Assembly (NCBI RefSeq): GCF_000498535.1
Contig: NZ_AVGG01000002.1
Location: 62,001 to 126,000, forward strand
Reading direction: 5' to 3'
Length of the DNA stretch: 64,000 nucleotides
Origin: Flavobacterium limnosediminis JC2902
GTDB lineage: Bacteria; Bacteroidota; Bacteroidia; Flavobacteriales; Flavobacteriaceae
A program made the translations under genes and the position numbers. The notes beneath the pieces are model-generated. The model was not told where the DNA came from. It made no database searches and worked only from the letters and a program-made list of their open reading frames with translations. Positions 8,048-17,479 of this stretch are shown piece after piece. Numbering within the stretch: position 1 is the first letter of the stretch; each line of letters begins with the position of its first letter.

Positions 8048-8848
8048 TTAACTGGGTAAAGAGAACAAATATTGAATTTTGGAGACAATCCCTTTCCTAT
8101 CAAGAAGTCGCTTGAAAAGGTTACGATATTGATGCAGTAAAATCTGAACAGGACTATTTAAACTGACCTTATCGGTAATTCCATAAATCGGGGTTTCAGT
8201 TTCCTTGATGTAGGTTCCGAACAAATGATCGTATATCATTAGGATACCACCAAAATTTTTATCTATGTATTTCGGGTTAGTGCCATGATGCACACGGTGG
8301 TTAGAAGGTGTATTGAAAAGCCAGTCCAAAAAACCTAATTTCCCAACCCTTTCGGTATGTACCATGAAATTCAAAACCGCTGTAACAGATTCAAAAAACA
8401 ATATCATTTCCGGAGGGAATCCTATAAAACACAAAGGAACCCAAAATAAGAAACGATAGAACAAATGCAGACAATTGATTCGGAAACCAACTGTTAAATT
8501 AAACGCTTTAGAAGAATGGTGAGTTACATGTCCTGCCCACAACAAAGCTGTTTTGTGTCCGAGCCAATGATAAATGTAGTAAACAAAATCACAGCAGAAA
8601 AAACAGGCAATCCACACTCCCCATGAAATCTCAGGTTTAAAAATCGCGTATCCATAGGCTACGGTAAAAACACTGAAAGCGATTCCTTTTTCAAAAAAAC
8701 CGACCAGAATTACCAAGACGCCGAGCATCAGATTAGATTTCATGTCCTTTAACACGTAATCATCTGACTTATGCAAAACAGCTAATCCGAATTCGATAAA
8801 GAAGATTACAAACAATGCAACCGCTCCTATGTGATCTAAACTCGTCAT
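8048..8848 (-). CDS. Fatty acid hydroxylase / sterol desaturase superfamily membrane protein
   Basis: Integral membrane di-iron oxygenase of the FA hydroxylase superfamily, 266 residues with about four membrane segments. The conserved histidine clusters are visible: H94xxxH98 (YHWLGH), H107xxHH110-111 (HVTHH), H164 (MVHTER) and H184xxHH187-188 (HRVHH), with H208 near the end. These would bind the iron pair. Family members hydroxylate or desaturate sterols, fatty acids, carotenoids or ether lipids. It lies 54 bp from the epimerase/reductase gene and 102 bp from the SDR gene on the same strand, suggesting a joint lipid-modifying pathway. The exact substrate is unknown. Confidence 0.9.
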   Translation of the reverse strand: MTSLDHIGAVALFVIFFIEFGLAVLHKSDDYVLKDMKSNLMLGVLVILVGFFEKGIAFSVFTVAYGYAIFKPEISWGVWIACFFCCDFVYYIYHWLGHKTALLWAGHVTHHSSKAFNLTVGFRINCLHLFYRFLFWVPLCFIGFPPEMILFFESVTAVLNFMVHTERVGKLGFLDWLFNTPSNHRVHHGTNPKYIDKNFGGILMIYDHLFGTYIKETETPIYGITDKVSLNSPVQILLHQYRNLFKRLLDRKGIVSKIQYLFSLPS

Positions 8849-8902
8849 GACTTACAATTTAAATTGAACCAATACTTCAGTATAACAACAAAGACAAACC
8901 AC

Positions 8903-9904
8903 CTATTTACTGTTAGGTAGCAAATCAGCTCCCAATAAAAAAGCTACAGTTTGTTCAAGCCCTTCCTTTAAAGGTGTAATCTTATATCCTAATTCCCGAA
9001 TGGCTTTATCACTCGAAAACACATAATTACTAAAAAGACAATCAGCAAATTCTACCGTAAAAACTGGTCGGTTTCCAAAAGTTTTATAAACCGCCCATTG
9101 CAGATAAGCTAGAGTTTTGAATGCATTCTTTGAAACAGGAACAATATAACTTTTCGTCGAAGCAACATCCCGAAGCATCGAGAACAACTTCTGATAAGAA
9201 ACATTGCAGCCTCCCAATATATACTTCTCTCCTCTTTTCCCCCTTTGCATTGCCTGTATATGTCCGTTTACGACATCGTCCACAAATGCAAGGCAAATTT
9301 CATAATCCCCAGAGCCGGGAACTATGGTAAATCCTTTTTTCAAAAAGAATCCCATCACGGAATTGGTTTTCAACGCTTGAGAAACAGCCCCAGGACCATA
9401 TATTTTGGAGGGACTTACAACGACCGCTTCAAACCCTTTTGCAGCGCTTTCAAAAATCAAATCTTCACTTACTTTTTTAGTTTCTTCGTAAGCCAGTTCG
9501 ATCGGTACCCTACGCACATTTAATTCATTTAAAGGCTTTTCATCTGAAGGACCAATTATCCCTGCAGTACTTGTAAAAACAGCTTTTTCAATTTCCGTTT
9601 GCAAAGCAACTTGAATTACATTTCGTGTACCTTCAACATTTACTTTATAAAACTCATCTGCATCATCAATACACAAACCAACTTTGGCTGCGGTATGGAA
9701 CACCTGACTGCATCCCTTCATCGCCGCAATCAAAGAATCCTTGTCTGATAAATCACCTCTAAAAAGACGGATATTAGGATGTTGCAGGATATTTTTAGCC
9801 GATTCTGAACGAACTAACGCATGCACCTCATTTCCGTTATCGGCCAGAACATGAGCCAGATTATTTCCCAAATAACCTGTCGCTCCGGTTACTAAAATTT
9901 TCAT
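8903..9904 (-). CDS. NAD-dependent epimerase/dehydratase (dihydroflavonol reductase / 3-beta-HSD-like)
   Basis: Extended SDR enzyme, 333 residues. The N-terminal nucleotide site is TGATGYLG (residues 6-13), and the catalytic YxxxK pair is Y139 and K143 (AYEETKK). The FHTAAKVGL and NVEGTRNVIQVAL segments are typical of the dihydroflavonol-4-reductase/3-beta-hydroxysteroid dehydrogenase branch, which includes hopanoid-associated sugar epimerases. Its ATG overlaps by ATGA the stop of a short upstream frame (9901-10055), a sign of former or present translational coupling. Together with the hydroxylase-like and SDR genes downstream it probably works on a lipid. Confidence 0.88.
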   Translation of the reverse strand: MKILVTGATGYLGNNLAHVLADNGNEVHALVRSESAKNILQHPNIRLFRGDLSDKDSLIAAMKGCSQVFHTAAKVGLCIDDADEFYKVNVEGTRNVIQVALQTEIEKAVFTSTAGIIGPSDEKPLNELNVRRVPIELAYEETKKVSEDLIFESAAKGFEAVVVSPSKIYGPGAVSQALKTNSVMGFFLKKGFTIVPGSGDYEICLAFVDDVVNGHIQAMQRGKRGEKYILGGCNVSYQKLFSMLRDVASTKSYIVPVSKNAFKTLAYLQWAVYKTFGNRPVFTVEFADCLFSNYVFSSDKAIRELGYKITPLKEGLEQTVAFLLGADLLPNSK

Positions 9905-10055
9905 GATTTTAAGGTTTTAAAATTGACAGTGAACAATCGCAGAAAAGAATATTCATAAACAAATGAAATTCCAATATGAAGTAGCATCGCCGGCCAAACG
10001 GCATTAAATGCCGGAGTGAAAGCAAAAGAAGAATTACTATTACATCTGGTTTCAT
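9901..10055 (-). pseudogene. Possible remnant of a small membrane-protein gene
   Basis: A start codon at 10055 opens MKPDVIVILLLLS, a typical hydrophobic N terminus. The same stretch in another frame continues as FAFTPAFNAVWPAMLL, then HIGISFVYEYSFLRLF and NFKTLKS, with its TGA overlapping the ATG of the epimerase gene (ATGA). Joined by a frame change near 10015 these would form a small two-helix membrane protein, but neither frame alone makes a convincing gene. It may be a decayed gene or a sequencing indel. I recognise no family. Confidence 0.35.
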
Positions 10056-10066
10056 GATCAATTATT

Positions 10067-10762
10067 TTAAGGTGTCAGTATCACTTCTACAGCATATAAA
10101 TCGCGCTGGACTTTTATTTTAGTGCAGATCCCCTTAGAATAATAGAAACAGTTCTTATTACCATTGGGGAATTTCAATTCATAACCGCCATCACTGGTTT
10201 TAACAATCTTCAAGAACCGCTGATGCTTATCATTGTAAACATATTTTGCAGCCACCGGTTCTTCAAAATACATCAAAAGAAGATTAGTGCTGATTGCCGG
10301 ATAGGGCATGACATTTCGGATACCATTTTCGGTCACTTCATACTTATTGTTTACCAATTTGGTCTGTTTATCCGTTTTTATCTTTCCGTTTGTTTTACTT
10401 AGTTGGGAAGAAAAAATCAGCTTTCCTTTTTCAAAAACGGACTGCTCTTCCAAATAGACTTTAATCGGAACAACGATTCTAGTTTTTATCTCAGAAACCA
10501 ATGAGATATCCGATTTGTCACCTTCAGTGGATTTTTCAAGTTTCATCCAGCCGATATTATCTCCTTTATACATTATTTTATAATTATACAATGAATCTTG
10601 CGGGAATACCATTAGAGGCATAAAGAGTAATACAAATCTCGTAAAGAAGCTTGCTGATAACCTTGTAGCGCATCCGTTTAAAAACTCGGCAACTTTCAGA
10701 GCCGGAAGCTTTCTGCCTCGAGAAAATCTCTTTAGCAGCGTGTAACAAATAAGGAATAACAT
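10067..10762 (-). CDS. DUF6134/DUF3108-like envelope protein, N terminus uncertain
   Basis: The mature part (from about QDSLYNYKIMYKGDNIGW) is a ~190-residue beta-rich domain resembling the DUF6134/DUF3108 group of uncharacterised Bacteroidetes envelope proteins. The open frame can start at ATG 10762 (or a TTG at 10789), which puts some 45 unusual residues in front of the signal-like core FVLLFMPLMVFPQ. An ATG at 10673 in another frame begins MRYKVISKL, and removal of one base near 10646 would join it to FTRFVLLFMPLMVFPQD, a textbook signal peptide. The 5' end may therefore be frameshifted. It lies upstream of the lipid-type cluster on the same strand. Confidence 0.65.
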   Translation of the reverse strand: MLFLICYTLLKRFSRGRKLPALKVAEFLNGCATRLSASFFTRFVLLFMPLMVFPQDSLYNYKIMYKGDNIGWMKLEKSTEGDKSDISLVSEIKTRIVVPIKVYLEEQSVFEKGKLIFSSQLSKTNGKIKTDKQTKLVNNKYEVTENGIRNVMPYPAISTNLLLMYFEEPVAAKYVYNDKHQRFLKIVKTSDGGYELKFPNGNKNCFYYSKGICTKIKVQRDLYAVEVILTP

Positions 10763-10860
10763 AACTTTTAGTTTTAAAATTATAACCAAAGTTACGGTGG
10801 TAACAAAACTGCACTATCCCGAAATATCTGCTTTGCAGAAATCAGGACAAATTGCAAAAA

Positions 10861-11982
10861 TCAGGACATCTGTGAGAGGTGATGTTTTTTGAAGGCCGAA
10901 GGTGTAACGGAAGTAAATTTCCTAAACGCCGCATAAAACACCGACTTGGAATTAAAGCCGCATTCCAGGCCAATAGCAACGATAGTATAGGATGAGTAAT
11001 CAGGTTTGGATAGGTATTTTTTTACTTTTTTTACCCGCATGTAATTGATGTAATCTGAAAAATTATAACCGCTTTCCTGATTGATAAGATGTGACAAAGT
11101 ACTTACGCTCATTTCCGTTTCTGAGGACAATTTTTCAAGACTGTAGTAAGGATCGAGATATCTTTTGTTTTTCTCGATATGGTTTTTTATTTTTTCAAAT
11201 TTAGTATCTTCCGACAACCCATTTTGCTCGACAGCAATTTTGCTTTTTTCTTCAAAAGCGATAGCTTCCCTTAGCTTTATCCTTTCAGACATTAAAGAAT
11301 AACTGTAAAAACCCTGATAACAAATCCAGTAAAGCAAAATAGTGGTACTTAAACGTAAGGGATAATAAATGTACAATTCCGGATGAATTGCTTTGTCCCG
11401 ATTTAGCAATATAGCGCAAATCCACATCAGAATAACCAAGCCGCCAAGAAACATAAAGTTTTTCAGCCATCTCAAACTGTCAAATGTAAGAACCGTTTTA
11501 TACATTTCGGAACATCTGAAAAGCAAAATAATTGATTTCACAAAGAGAAATATCGAATAGGCAGCATTAACAATTTCTTCAGTCTGAACATACTGCCCAA
11601 TGAAAAGGTTTTTACTTTCATCATTATAATAAGGAATCATTGTAATTCGTATGATCATCTGCAAAATAAAAAGGCCTAGAGAAATCCGTGTGTACGAATG
11701 TACCTTTTTCTCTATTCGCAAATAATAAATCAAAAAGGCATAAAAGGAGGGCATTATCAGAAGGTACCATGGGATTTGCAACCGTTGCACATAAAAAGGA
11801 GCATCTGTAAAAATAGTTTCGAGTGAAAATGCCTGCAGATTATTCAACATCAAAAAGGCCACAACAAGGTTTAGGAAGATAATGGATCTTTCCCTTCCAT
11901 TTTTTGAGATCTGTGTCGCTATGATAAAAATGATTCCAAGTATTACTCCTGAAATCATCAGAAAATCGAAAAAGTGCTTCAT
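10861..11982 (-). CDS. AraC-family regulator with membrane-spanning N-terminal half
   Basis: A transcription regulator with about seven predicted membrane segments in residues 1-235 followed by a linker and a C-terminal AraC-type DNA-binding domain (roughly the last 95 residues, with LEKLSSETEMSVSTLSHLIN as the first helix-turn-helix and IGLECGFNSKSVFYAAFRKF as the second). The ATG at 11982 (MKHFFDFLMISG) is chosen over an ATG nine codons upstream because it puts the first membrane helix at the N terminus. Membrane-bound AraC regulators are frequent in Flavobacteria and usually sense envelope signals. It may control the adjacent lipid-type cluster, which lies downstream on the same strand, but no operator is visible. 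Confidence 0.88.
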   Translation of the reverse strand: MKHFFDFLMISGVILGIIFIIATQISKNGRERSIIFLNLVVAFLMLNNLQAFSLETIFTDAPFYVQRLQIPWYLLIMPSFYAFLIYYLRIEKKVHSYTRISLGLFILQMIIRITMIPYYNDESKNLFIGQYVQTEEIVNAAYSIFLFVKSIILLFRCSEMYKTVLTFDSLRWLKNFMFLGGLVILMWICAILLNRDKAIHPELYIYYPLRLSTTILLYWICYQGFYSYSLMSERIKLREAIAFEEKSKIAVEQNGLSEDTKFEKIKNHIEKNKRYLDPYYSLEKLSSETEMSVSTLSHLINQESGYNFSDYINYMRVKKVKKYLSKPDYSSYTIVAIGLECGFNSKSVFYAAFRKFTSVTPSAFKKHHLSQMS

Positions 11983-12263
11983 CCCTAATCGCTTAGTTAA
12001 ACAATCCAATCGCTAACTATACATCATCCGGTCTTTGAATTTGCTATTACATCTCCAAAGTGAATTCCATTTAGGCTACTTTCAGCATCAATAACCCATT
12101 CACACCCAACTATAAAGTTAGTATTTTCAACAAAAAACATCTGACTCAGGATCGTTTTAATCAAAAAATACTGAATAAATTACCACATTTACAATTCCGG
12201 ATACTTTGCTTACATCCTTATACAGTATATTTACATAAATCGCTTTCATTTATTAAACAAAAC

Positions 12264-12785
12264 ATGAACCTTCAGCCCATTTTAGAAAACGAAATCGTCA
12301 AACTGATCCCGTTGCAAGAATCGGATTTTGAATCGTTATACCAAGTAGCTTCCGATCCTTTGATTTGGGAACAGCATCCGAATAAAAATCGTTACCAAAG
12401 AGAAGTCTTTCAAAACTTTTTCGAGGGAGCCATGGCTTCTAAAGGCGCATTTATCATTACCGACAAAAAATCGGATTCCGTAATCGGGAGCACGCGTTTT
12501 TATGATTTGAATGAAACCGACAAAAGCGTCTTAATCGGCTATACCTTTTACGGAAGAAGCTATTGGGGCTCTGTTTATAATCCATCGGTAAAAAAACTGA
12601 TGCTGGAGTATGCTTTTCAGTTTATAGATAACGTTTATTTTCACATTGGTGCCGAAAACATACGTTCACAAAAAGCCATTGAACGGTTGGGAGCAAAAAA
12701 AGTGCGGGAAATTGAAGTGGCTTATCATGGCGAACCCGAAAAATTAAACTTTGAGTATTTGATTTCGAAAGGCGATTGGATATAG
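12264..12785 (+). CDS. GNAT-family N-acetyltransferase
   Basis: A 173-residue GNAT acetyltransferase with an N-terminal LQPILENEIVKLIPLQESDF, a central strand GSTRFYDLNETDKSVLIGYTFY and a C-terminal HIGAENIRSQKAIERLGAKK, the usual GNAT motif-B helix. The RimJ/RimL subfamily is likely. The acetyl-CoA loop is poorly conserved (the WGSVYNPSVKKLMLEYAF region). The gene is isolated: 281 bp from the divergent AraC-type gene and followed by a palindromic repeat. The substrate is unknown. Confidence 0.82.
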   Translation: MNLQPILENEIVKLIPLQESDFESLYQVASDPLIWEQHPNKNRYQREVFQNFFEGAMASKGAFIITDKKSDSVIGSTRFYDLNETDKSVLIGYTFYGRSYWGSVYNPSVKKLMLEYAFQFIDNVYFHIGAENIRSQKAIERLGAKKVREIEVAYHGEPEKLNFEYLISKGDWI

Positions 12786-12831
12786 AAAATGCAGATAACA
12801 GAACGCAGATAATACGGATTAAAAGGATTAG

Positions 12832-12894
12832 CACAGATTTCTAAGATTAATATGCACACCTCAATTTTTACTAATTAATCTGTGAAAATCTGTG
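12832..12894. repeat. Dispersed palindromic element, copy 2
   Basis: CACAGATTT (12832-12840) and AAATCTGTG (12886-12894) form a 9-bp inverted repeat, with the word TAATCTGTGA just before the right arm. The words and their order match the element at 4553-4621, so this looks like a second, diverged copy of one intergenic family. Confidence 0.7.
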
Positions 12895-12959
12895 TTTAAT
12901 TACTTTGGCAATTATTTGTATCTGACCGGAAAGTCTGCAACCGAAGTTTTTATCTGAAA

Positions 12960-14372
12960 TTAATTCAGCACTCGGTTTATCTGTACAAAACGTTTAGCGT
13001 AATACGGTTCTTTGGTAGAAGAAATAATCACACCGGAACTCGTTGAGGAATGAATGAATTTTATTTCATCTTCCAAAACTTCGGTTATCATTCCCACATG
13101 ACCTACCCATCTTCCGCGGGTGCCGAAGAAAATCAAATCACCTTTTTGTGCCTGACTTTTATCAATTTTTACACCCGAATTGGCAGCCATATCCGAAGAG
13201 GATCTTGGCAGAGTCATGTCGATATTTTTGAAAGTCGTAAACATCAGTCCGGAACAGTCAAAACCATTTCGATCGGTTCCTCCGCCACGATACCGCACGC
13301 CTAAATTCTCAGAAGCTTTGGTAATCAAAAAATCAGCTTTCATAGCAGCATCTGCTGATAATGGCAACACCTCTACACTAGCCTTCATATCATTCGCACC
13401 AGAAGCTGAGGCAACATCTTTAGCGTCATCAGTAGCCAAAACTTCATCAACTACAGTTTTAACGTCTCCGTTTTTTACCGTCTCTTTAATCGCAAGTCTT
13501 TGACCTACATCCAAGCCGTTTACAATTTGCGGATTCAACCTTTCCAGTTCTGCAATGGATATCCCGTAACGTTTTGAAATACCATATTTCGTTTCTTTAG
13601 GCATAACCTCATGGATACCTGAAACAGCATCACTGGAGACATCGTTATTCTCTATTGTGACAGTAGCGGAATTATCGGCTTTACTGTTTTCGATTTCTCT
13701 CTTTTTCTCTTCTCTGGTTTTCTTTTTCTCAGCTACTGTTGCTGCATTCTCAGTACCCGGAATAAACACAACATCTTTAACATCTAATTTGTCGTTTTCC
13801 ACCTGAGGATTAACCTTCTTTAGCTCCTCTATCGAAACATTGTATTTTTTGGCAATCACATAAAACGACTCTCCTGATGCAACGGAATGTTTCTGCAACT
13901 TGTTTTGAAGTTTAGCTATTTTTTTACTTTCAGCCTTTGAAAGCTTTTCTTCCGATTGATTTTTAACTCCCTTTGGCAGCGCCAGCAACTCACCTAATTG
14001 CAAATTATCTGAATCCAATTGCGGATTGGCTTCCCTGAGTTTCTCGATTGAAGTATCATATTTTTTAGCAATGGTATACAACGATTCCCCCGACTCCACC
14101 TTATGAGAAGCTCCTTTAGGAATAAATTTAGTTTTCTTTTCTTCTGTTTTTTTCTTGGAAATTTTAGGAATGGAAAGTACCATATCCAATTGCAGTAAGC
14201 CTTTTGCTTTTGGATTCAATTCGAAAATTTCTTCTTCGGAAACATTGTACTTTTTGGCAATACTGTAAACCGATTCACCGTTGACCACCTTATGACTGAT
14301 AGTTTTTTGCGCAAAAACAGGTAATGACATAAACAGGAACAGGGCAAAAAGGAGTTTTGAAAATTTCATCAA
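12960..14372 (-). CDS. LysM-repeat NlpC/P60 peptidoglycan hydrolase
   Basis: Secreted or periplasmic cell-wall endopeptidase, 470 residues. A signal peptide (residues 1-22, ending FAQ) is followed by four LysM modules at about 25-68, 88-133, 161-205 and 252-295 that should bind glycan. A low-complexity linker leads to a C-terminal NlpC/P60 domain whose triad is C373 (GFDCSGLM), H425 (GHVGMI) and H441 (FIHSS). Such enzymes cut within stem peptides, usually at the D-Glu-DAP bond. The LysM copies differ clearly in sequence, so they are old duplications. It lies upstream of no obvious partner; the thioredoxin-fold gene precedes it on the same strand 67 bp away. Confidence 0.94.
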   Translation of the reverse strand: MMKFSKLLFALFLFMSLPVFAQKTISHKVVNGESVYSIAKKYNVSEEEIFELNPKAKGLLQLDMVLSIPKISKKKTEEKKTKFIPKGASHKVESGESLYTIAKKYDTSIEKLREANPQLDSDNLQLGELLALPKGVKNQSEEKLSKAESKKIAKLQNKLQKHSVASGESFYVIAKKYNVSIEELKKVNPQVENDKLDVKDVVFIPGTENAATVAEKKKTREEKKREIENSKADNSATVTIENNDVSSDAVSGIHEVMPKETKYGISKRYGISIAELERLNPQIVNGLDVGQRLAIKETVKNGDVKTVVDEVLATDDAKDVASASGANDMKASVEVLPLSADAAMKADFLITKASENLGVRYRGGGTDRNGFDCSGLMFTTFKNIDMTLPRSSSDMAANSGVKIDKSQAQKGDLIFFGTRGRWVGHVGMITEVLEDEIKFIHSSTSSGVIISSTKEPYYAKRFVQINRVLN

Positions 14373-14439
14373 GAGTAATTATTTAGATTCGGAGAACTTC
14401 TCAAACAGAAGCCCATCAGAAGAACAACGCGTTTTTTAA

Positions 14440-14994
14440 TTATTTATTCTGCTTTATAAGATCATCAAGAACTTTTCTGAAATTATCGGAATTCCAATTG
14501 GCAGCACCGGTGTGGTTCACAACAACTCTTCCCGTTTTGGCAACCAGATAGGTTTTTGGCGCTTTATCCAAGACTATTGATTTTAAAGGGGTACTTCCGG
14601 AATAATAAACAGGAAAGACATAATCGTTATCTTTTAAAAAAGCATTCACATCAGCCTGAGAATCTGCGGTAACAAAAATAAAAAACACATTCTCTCCTTT
14701 GTAGTCTTCATACAATTTGTTCCATGCTTTTAATTCTTCAACTGATTCAGGATCATTCAGTGACCAATAATTAATGATTACATTTCGGTTCATGTATTCT
14801 ACAAAGGATAATGACGCGCCAGTTGGCCCGATTAACTTCCAGTCATATGAATATAGAGGCATTTGTTTTTCAAAAGCTATACTTGTTGGTTCCGGTAAAT
14901 TTGAACCGGAAAAAGCTTCCTGTATTTTATCAATATTTAAGAATCCTATAACACCAATCAGTGCAACTACACCTACTATAATTATTTTTTTCAT
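14440..14994 (-). CDS. TlpA-like thioredoxin-fold protein lacking all cysteines
   Basis: A 184-residue protein with an N-terminal membrane anchor or signal segment (about 3-20) and a thioredoxin/TlpA-like fold. The usual strand before the active site reads VIINYWSLNDPESVEEL, where a CxxC should follow the tryptophan; here it is SLNDPES. The cis-proline region is present as KAPKTYLVAKTGRVV. The whole protein contains no cysteine, so it cannot be a thiol oxidoreductase; a chaperone or scaffold role in the periplasm is a guess. It sits just downstream of the aconitase terminator. Confidence 0.8.
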   Translation of the reverse strand: MKKIIIVGVVALIGVIGFLNIDKIQEAFSGSNLPEPTSIAFEKQMPLYSYDWKLIGPTGASLSFVEYMNRNVIINYWSLNDPESVEELKAWNKLYEDYKGENVFFIFVTADSQADVNAFLKDNDYVFPVYYSGSTPLKSIVLDKAPKTYLVAKTGRVVVNHTGAANWNSDNFRKVLDDLIKQNK

Positions 14995-15041
14995 TCGTTT
15001 TAACTTTAGAATGTAAATATAGAAATACCATTGCTACCAAC

Positions 15042-15072
15042 AAAAAAACGCCCCCCAATTGGGAGCGTTTTT
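15042..15072. terminator. Terminator after acnA
   Basis: The imperfect palindrome AAAAACGCCCCCCAATTG and its partner GGGAGCGTTTTT form a stem with A/T tracts on both sides. It lies 17 bases past the stop of the minus-strand aconitase gene. Confidence 0.82.
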
Positions 15073-15089
15073 AATATAATTTTAATAAA

Positions 15090-17354
15090 TCATGCCTTAC
15101 CAGCCGCAATCAGATTCAAAGCAGAACCCGCAACGAACCAGCCAATCTGACCTTCGTTATACGTATGATTCGCTAAAATTACATCTTTAGAGCCGTCTGC
15201 GTGAACAAATTCCAATGTTAACGGTTTGCCCGGAGCAAATTCTGTCAAATCTAAGAAATTGATGGTATCATCCTCCTGAATTTTATCATAATCTGCCTCA
15301 TTAGCAAACGTTAAGGCTAACATACCCTGTTTTTTAAGATTCGTTTCGTGGATACGGGCAAACGATTTTACCAATACCGCCTTAACACCTAAGAAACGTG
15401 GTTCCATAGCCGCATGCTCACGGGAAGAACCTTCCCCGTAGTTATGATCACCCACAACGATTGAAGGAACACCAGCGGCTTTGTAGGCTCTCTGAACAAC
15501 AGGAACTTCTGCATATTCACCTGTTATTTGATTTTTAACCGAATTTACTTTACCGTTGAAAGCATTTTCAGCACCAATTAACATATTATTGGAAATATTA
15601 TCCAAGTGGCCACGAAAACGCAACCAAGGACCAGCCATGGAGATGTGATCCGTAGTACATTTTCCGTAGGCTTTGATTAACAATTTAGCACCCGTTACAT
15701 TTTTACCATCCCATGCCTCGAAAGGAGCTAACAATTGCAAACGATCTGAAGTTTCAGAAACAGCAACCTGCACAGATGAACCGTCAGCTGCCGGTGCCTG
15801 GAATCCTGCGTCTTCCACATCAAAACCTCTTTTTGGCAATTCATCTCCTGTTGGAGCAACCAATTTCACTTCTTCTCCTTTATCATTGATTAGGGAATCC
15901 GTAATAGGATTGAAATCCAAACGCCCTGAGATTGCTATGGCAGCAACCATCTCCGGAGACGTTACAAATGCGTGTGTATTTGGGTTACCATCAGCTCTCT
16001 TAGAGAAGTTACGGTTGAATGAATGTACGATAGTGTTTTTCTCTTGTTTGTCAGCACCTTCTCTGTCCCATTGTCCGATACATGGTCCGCAAGCATTCGT
16101 AAACACTTTTGTTCCCAATTTTTCGAAAGTAGCGATAATGCCGTCTCTTTCGATCGTGTAACGGATTTGTTCAGAACCAGGATTGATTCCGAATTCGGCT
16201 TTAGGGGTAATTCCGTGCGCTACCGCTTGTTCCACGATAGAAGCAGCTCTTGACATATCTTCATAAGACGAGTTTGTACAAGAACCAATTAATCCCCACT
16301 CTACTTTTATCGGCCATCCATTAGCTGCCGCTTCTGCTTTCATCTGAGAAACAGGAGTACCTCTGTCCGGAGTGAAAGGTCCATTGATGTGTGGTTCCAA
16401 TTCTGACAAATTGATTTCAATCAATTGATCAAAATATTTCTCAGGATTAGCGTAAACCTCAGCATCAGCAGTTAAATAAGACGCCACTTTATCAGCGGCG
16501 TTCACCACAGCCTGACGACCTGTAGCCGCTAAATATCTTCTCATGGAATCATCGTAGCCAAAAGTAGAAGTTGTCGCTCCGATTTCTGCACCCATGTTAC
16601 AGATTGTACCTTTACCGGTACACGACATAGACTCTGCACCTTCACCAAAATATTCCACAATAGCACCTGTCCCTCCTTTTACAGTAAGGATATCAGCCAC
16701 TTTTAGGATTACGTCTTTTGGAGCAGTCCAACCGCTTAATTTTCCAGTCAATTTTACTCCGATCAATTTAGGGAATTTCAATTCCCATGACATTCCAGAC
16801 ATTACATCTACCGCATCAGCACCACCAACACCGATTGCCAACATACCTAAACCTCCTGCATTAACCGTGTGAGAGTCGGTACCGATCATCATACCTCCTG
16901 GGAAGGCATAATTTTCCAAAACAATTTGGTGAATAATTCCTGAACCTGGTTTCCAAAATCCGATACCGTATTTGTTAGATACCGAAGAAAGGAAATCAAA
17001 AACCTCTTTTGATTGTGTATTTGCAACCTGTAAGTCGGTTTTGGCACCCACTTTCGCCTGAATCAAGTGATCACAGTGAACCGTTGTAGGTACCGCAACT
17101 TTACTTTTACCTGCGTGCATGAACTGCAATAAAGCCATCTGTGCCGTTGCATCCTGACAAGCTACTCTGTCCGGAGCGAAATCCACATAATCTTTCCCTC
17201 TTGTAAACGATTGAGAAGGTGTGCCTTCCCAAAGGTGAGAATATAAAATCTTTTCAGACAGGGTAAGCGGACGACCAACCAACGCACGGGCTTTATCCAC
17301 ACGGGCAGCCATAGTTGCGTACACTTTTTCAATCATTTCTATATCAAAAGCCAT
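15090..17354 (-). CDS. acnA: Aconitate hydratase, mitochondrial-type
   Basis: TCA-cycle enzyme that isomerises citrate to isocitrate with a [4Fe-4S] cluster. The 754-residue protein matches the length of mitochondrial-type aconitases rather than the ~890-residue IRP1/AcnA type; the symbol is used loosely. Cluster-binding cysteines are visible in [13 protein letters not shown] and in [12 protein letters not shown]. The substrate-site blocks [19 protein letters not shown] and [11 protein letters not shown] are all intact. It lies 125 bp downstream of acnB on the same strand, but a terminator stands between them, so the two are probably separately controlled. Confidence 0.95.
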   Translation of the reverse strand: MAFDIEMIEKVYATMAARVDKARALVGRPLTLSEKILYSHLWEGTPSQSFTRGKDYVDFAPDRVACQDATAQMALLQFMHAGKSKVAVPTTVHCDHLIQAKVGAKTDLQVANTQSKEVFDFLSSVSNKYGIGFWKPGSGIIHQIVLENYAFPGGMMIGTDSHTVNAGGLGMLAIGVGGADAVDVMSGMSWELKFPKLIGVKLTGKLSGWTAPKDVILKVADILTVKGGTGAIVEYFGEGAESMSCTGKGTICNMGAEIGATTSTFGYDDSMRRYLAATGRQAVVNAADKVASYLTADAEVYANPEKYFDQLIEINLSELEPHINGPFTPDRGTPVSQMKAEAAANGWPIKVEWGLIGSCTNSSYEDMSRAASIVEQAVAHGITPKAEFGINPGSEQIRYTIERDGIIATFEKLGTKVFTNACGPCIGQWDREGADKQEKNTIVHSFNRNFSKRADGNPNTHAFVTSPEMVAAIAISGRLDFNPITDSLINDKGEEVKLVAPTGDELPKRGFDVEDAGFQAPAADGSSVQVAVSETSDRLQLLAPFEAWDGKNVTGAKLLIKAYGKCTTDHISMAGPWLRFRGHLDNISNNMLIGAENAFNGKVNSVKNQITGEYAEVPVVQRAYKAAGVPSIVVGDHNYGEGSSREHAAMEPRFLGVKAVLVKSFARIHETNLKKQGMLALTFANEADYDKIQEDDTINFLDLTEFAPGKPLTLEFVHADGSKDVILANHTYNEGQIGWFVAGSALNLIAAGKA

Positions 17355-17425
17355 AAGATTAAATAATTATTTTGTTATTATTTTTTAATCATACAATTTA
17401 CAAAAAAATAGAGCAGCAACACAAA

Positions 17426-17455
17426 AAAAGCCTAAGTTTATCAACTTAGGCTTTT
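17426..17455 (-). terminator. Terminator after acnB
   Basis: A perfect 13-bp inverted repeat (AAAAGCCTAAGTT with AACTTAGGCTTTT, loop TATC) with a T tract on the minus strand. It lies between the two aconitase genes. Confidence 0.92.
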
Positions 17456-17479
17456 GAAATCAATTAATTATCTGTACGA

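Noticed and set aside
10584..10814. 76-codon frame overlapping the DUF6134-like gene as an independent gene
   Set aside because: Only its segment MRYKVISKL makes sense, as the start of the frameshifted gene; the rest has no coding character.
13180..13503. 107-codon open frame opposite the LysM/NlpC gene
   Set aside because: It is antisense to a strongly supported coding frame with intact catalytic residues and has low-complexity composition typical of a shadow frame.
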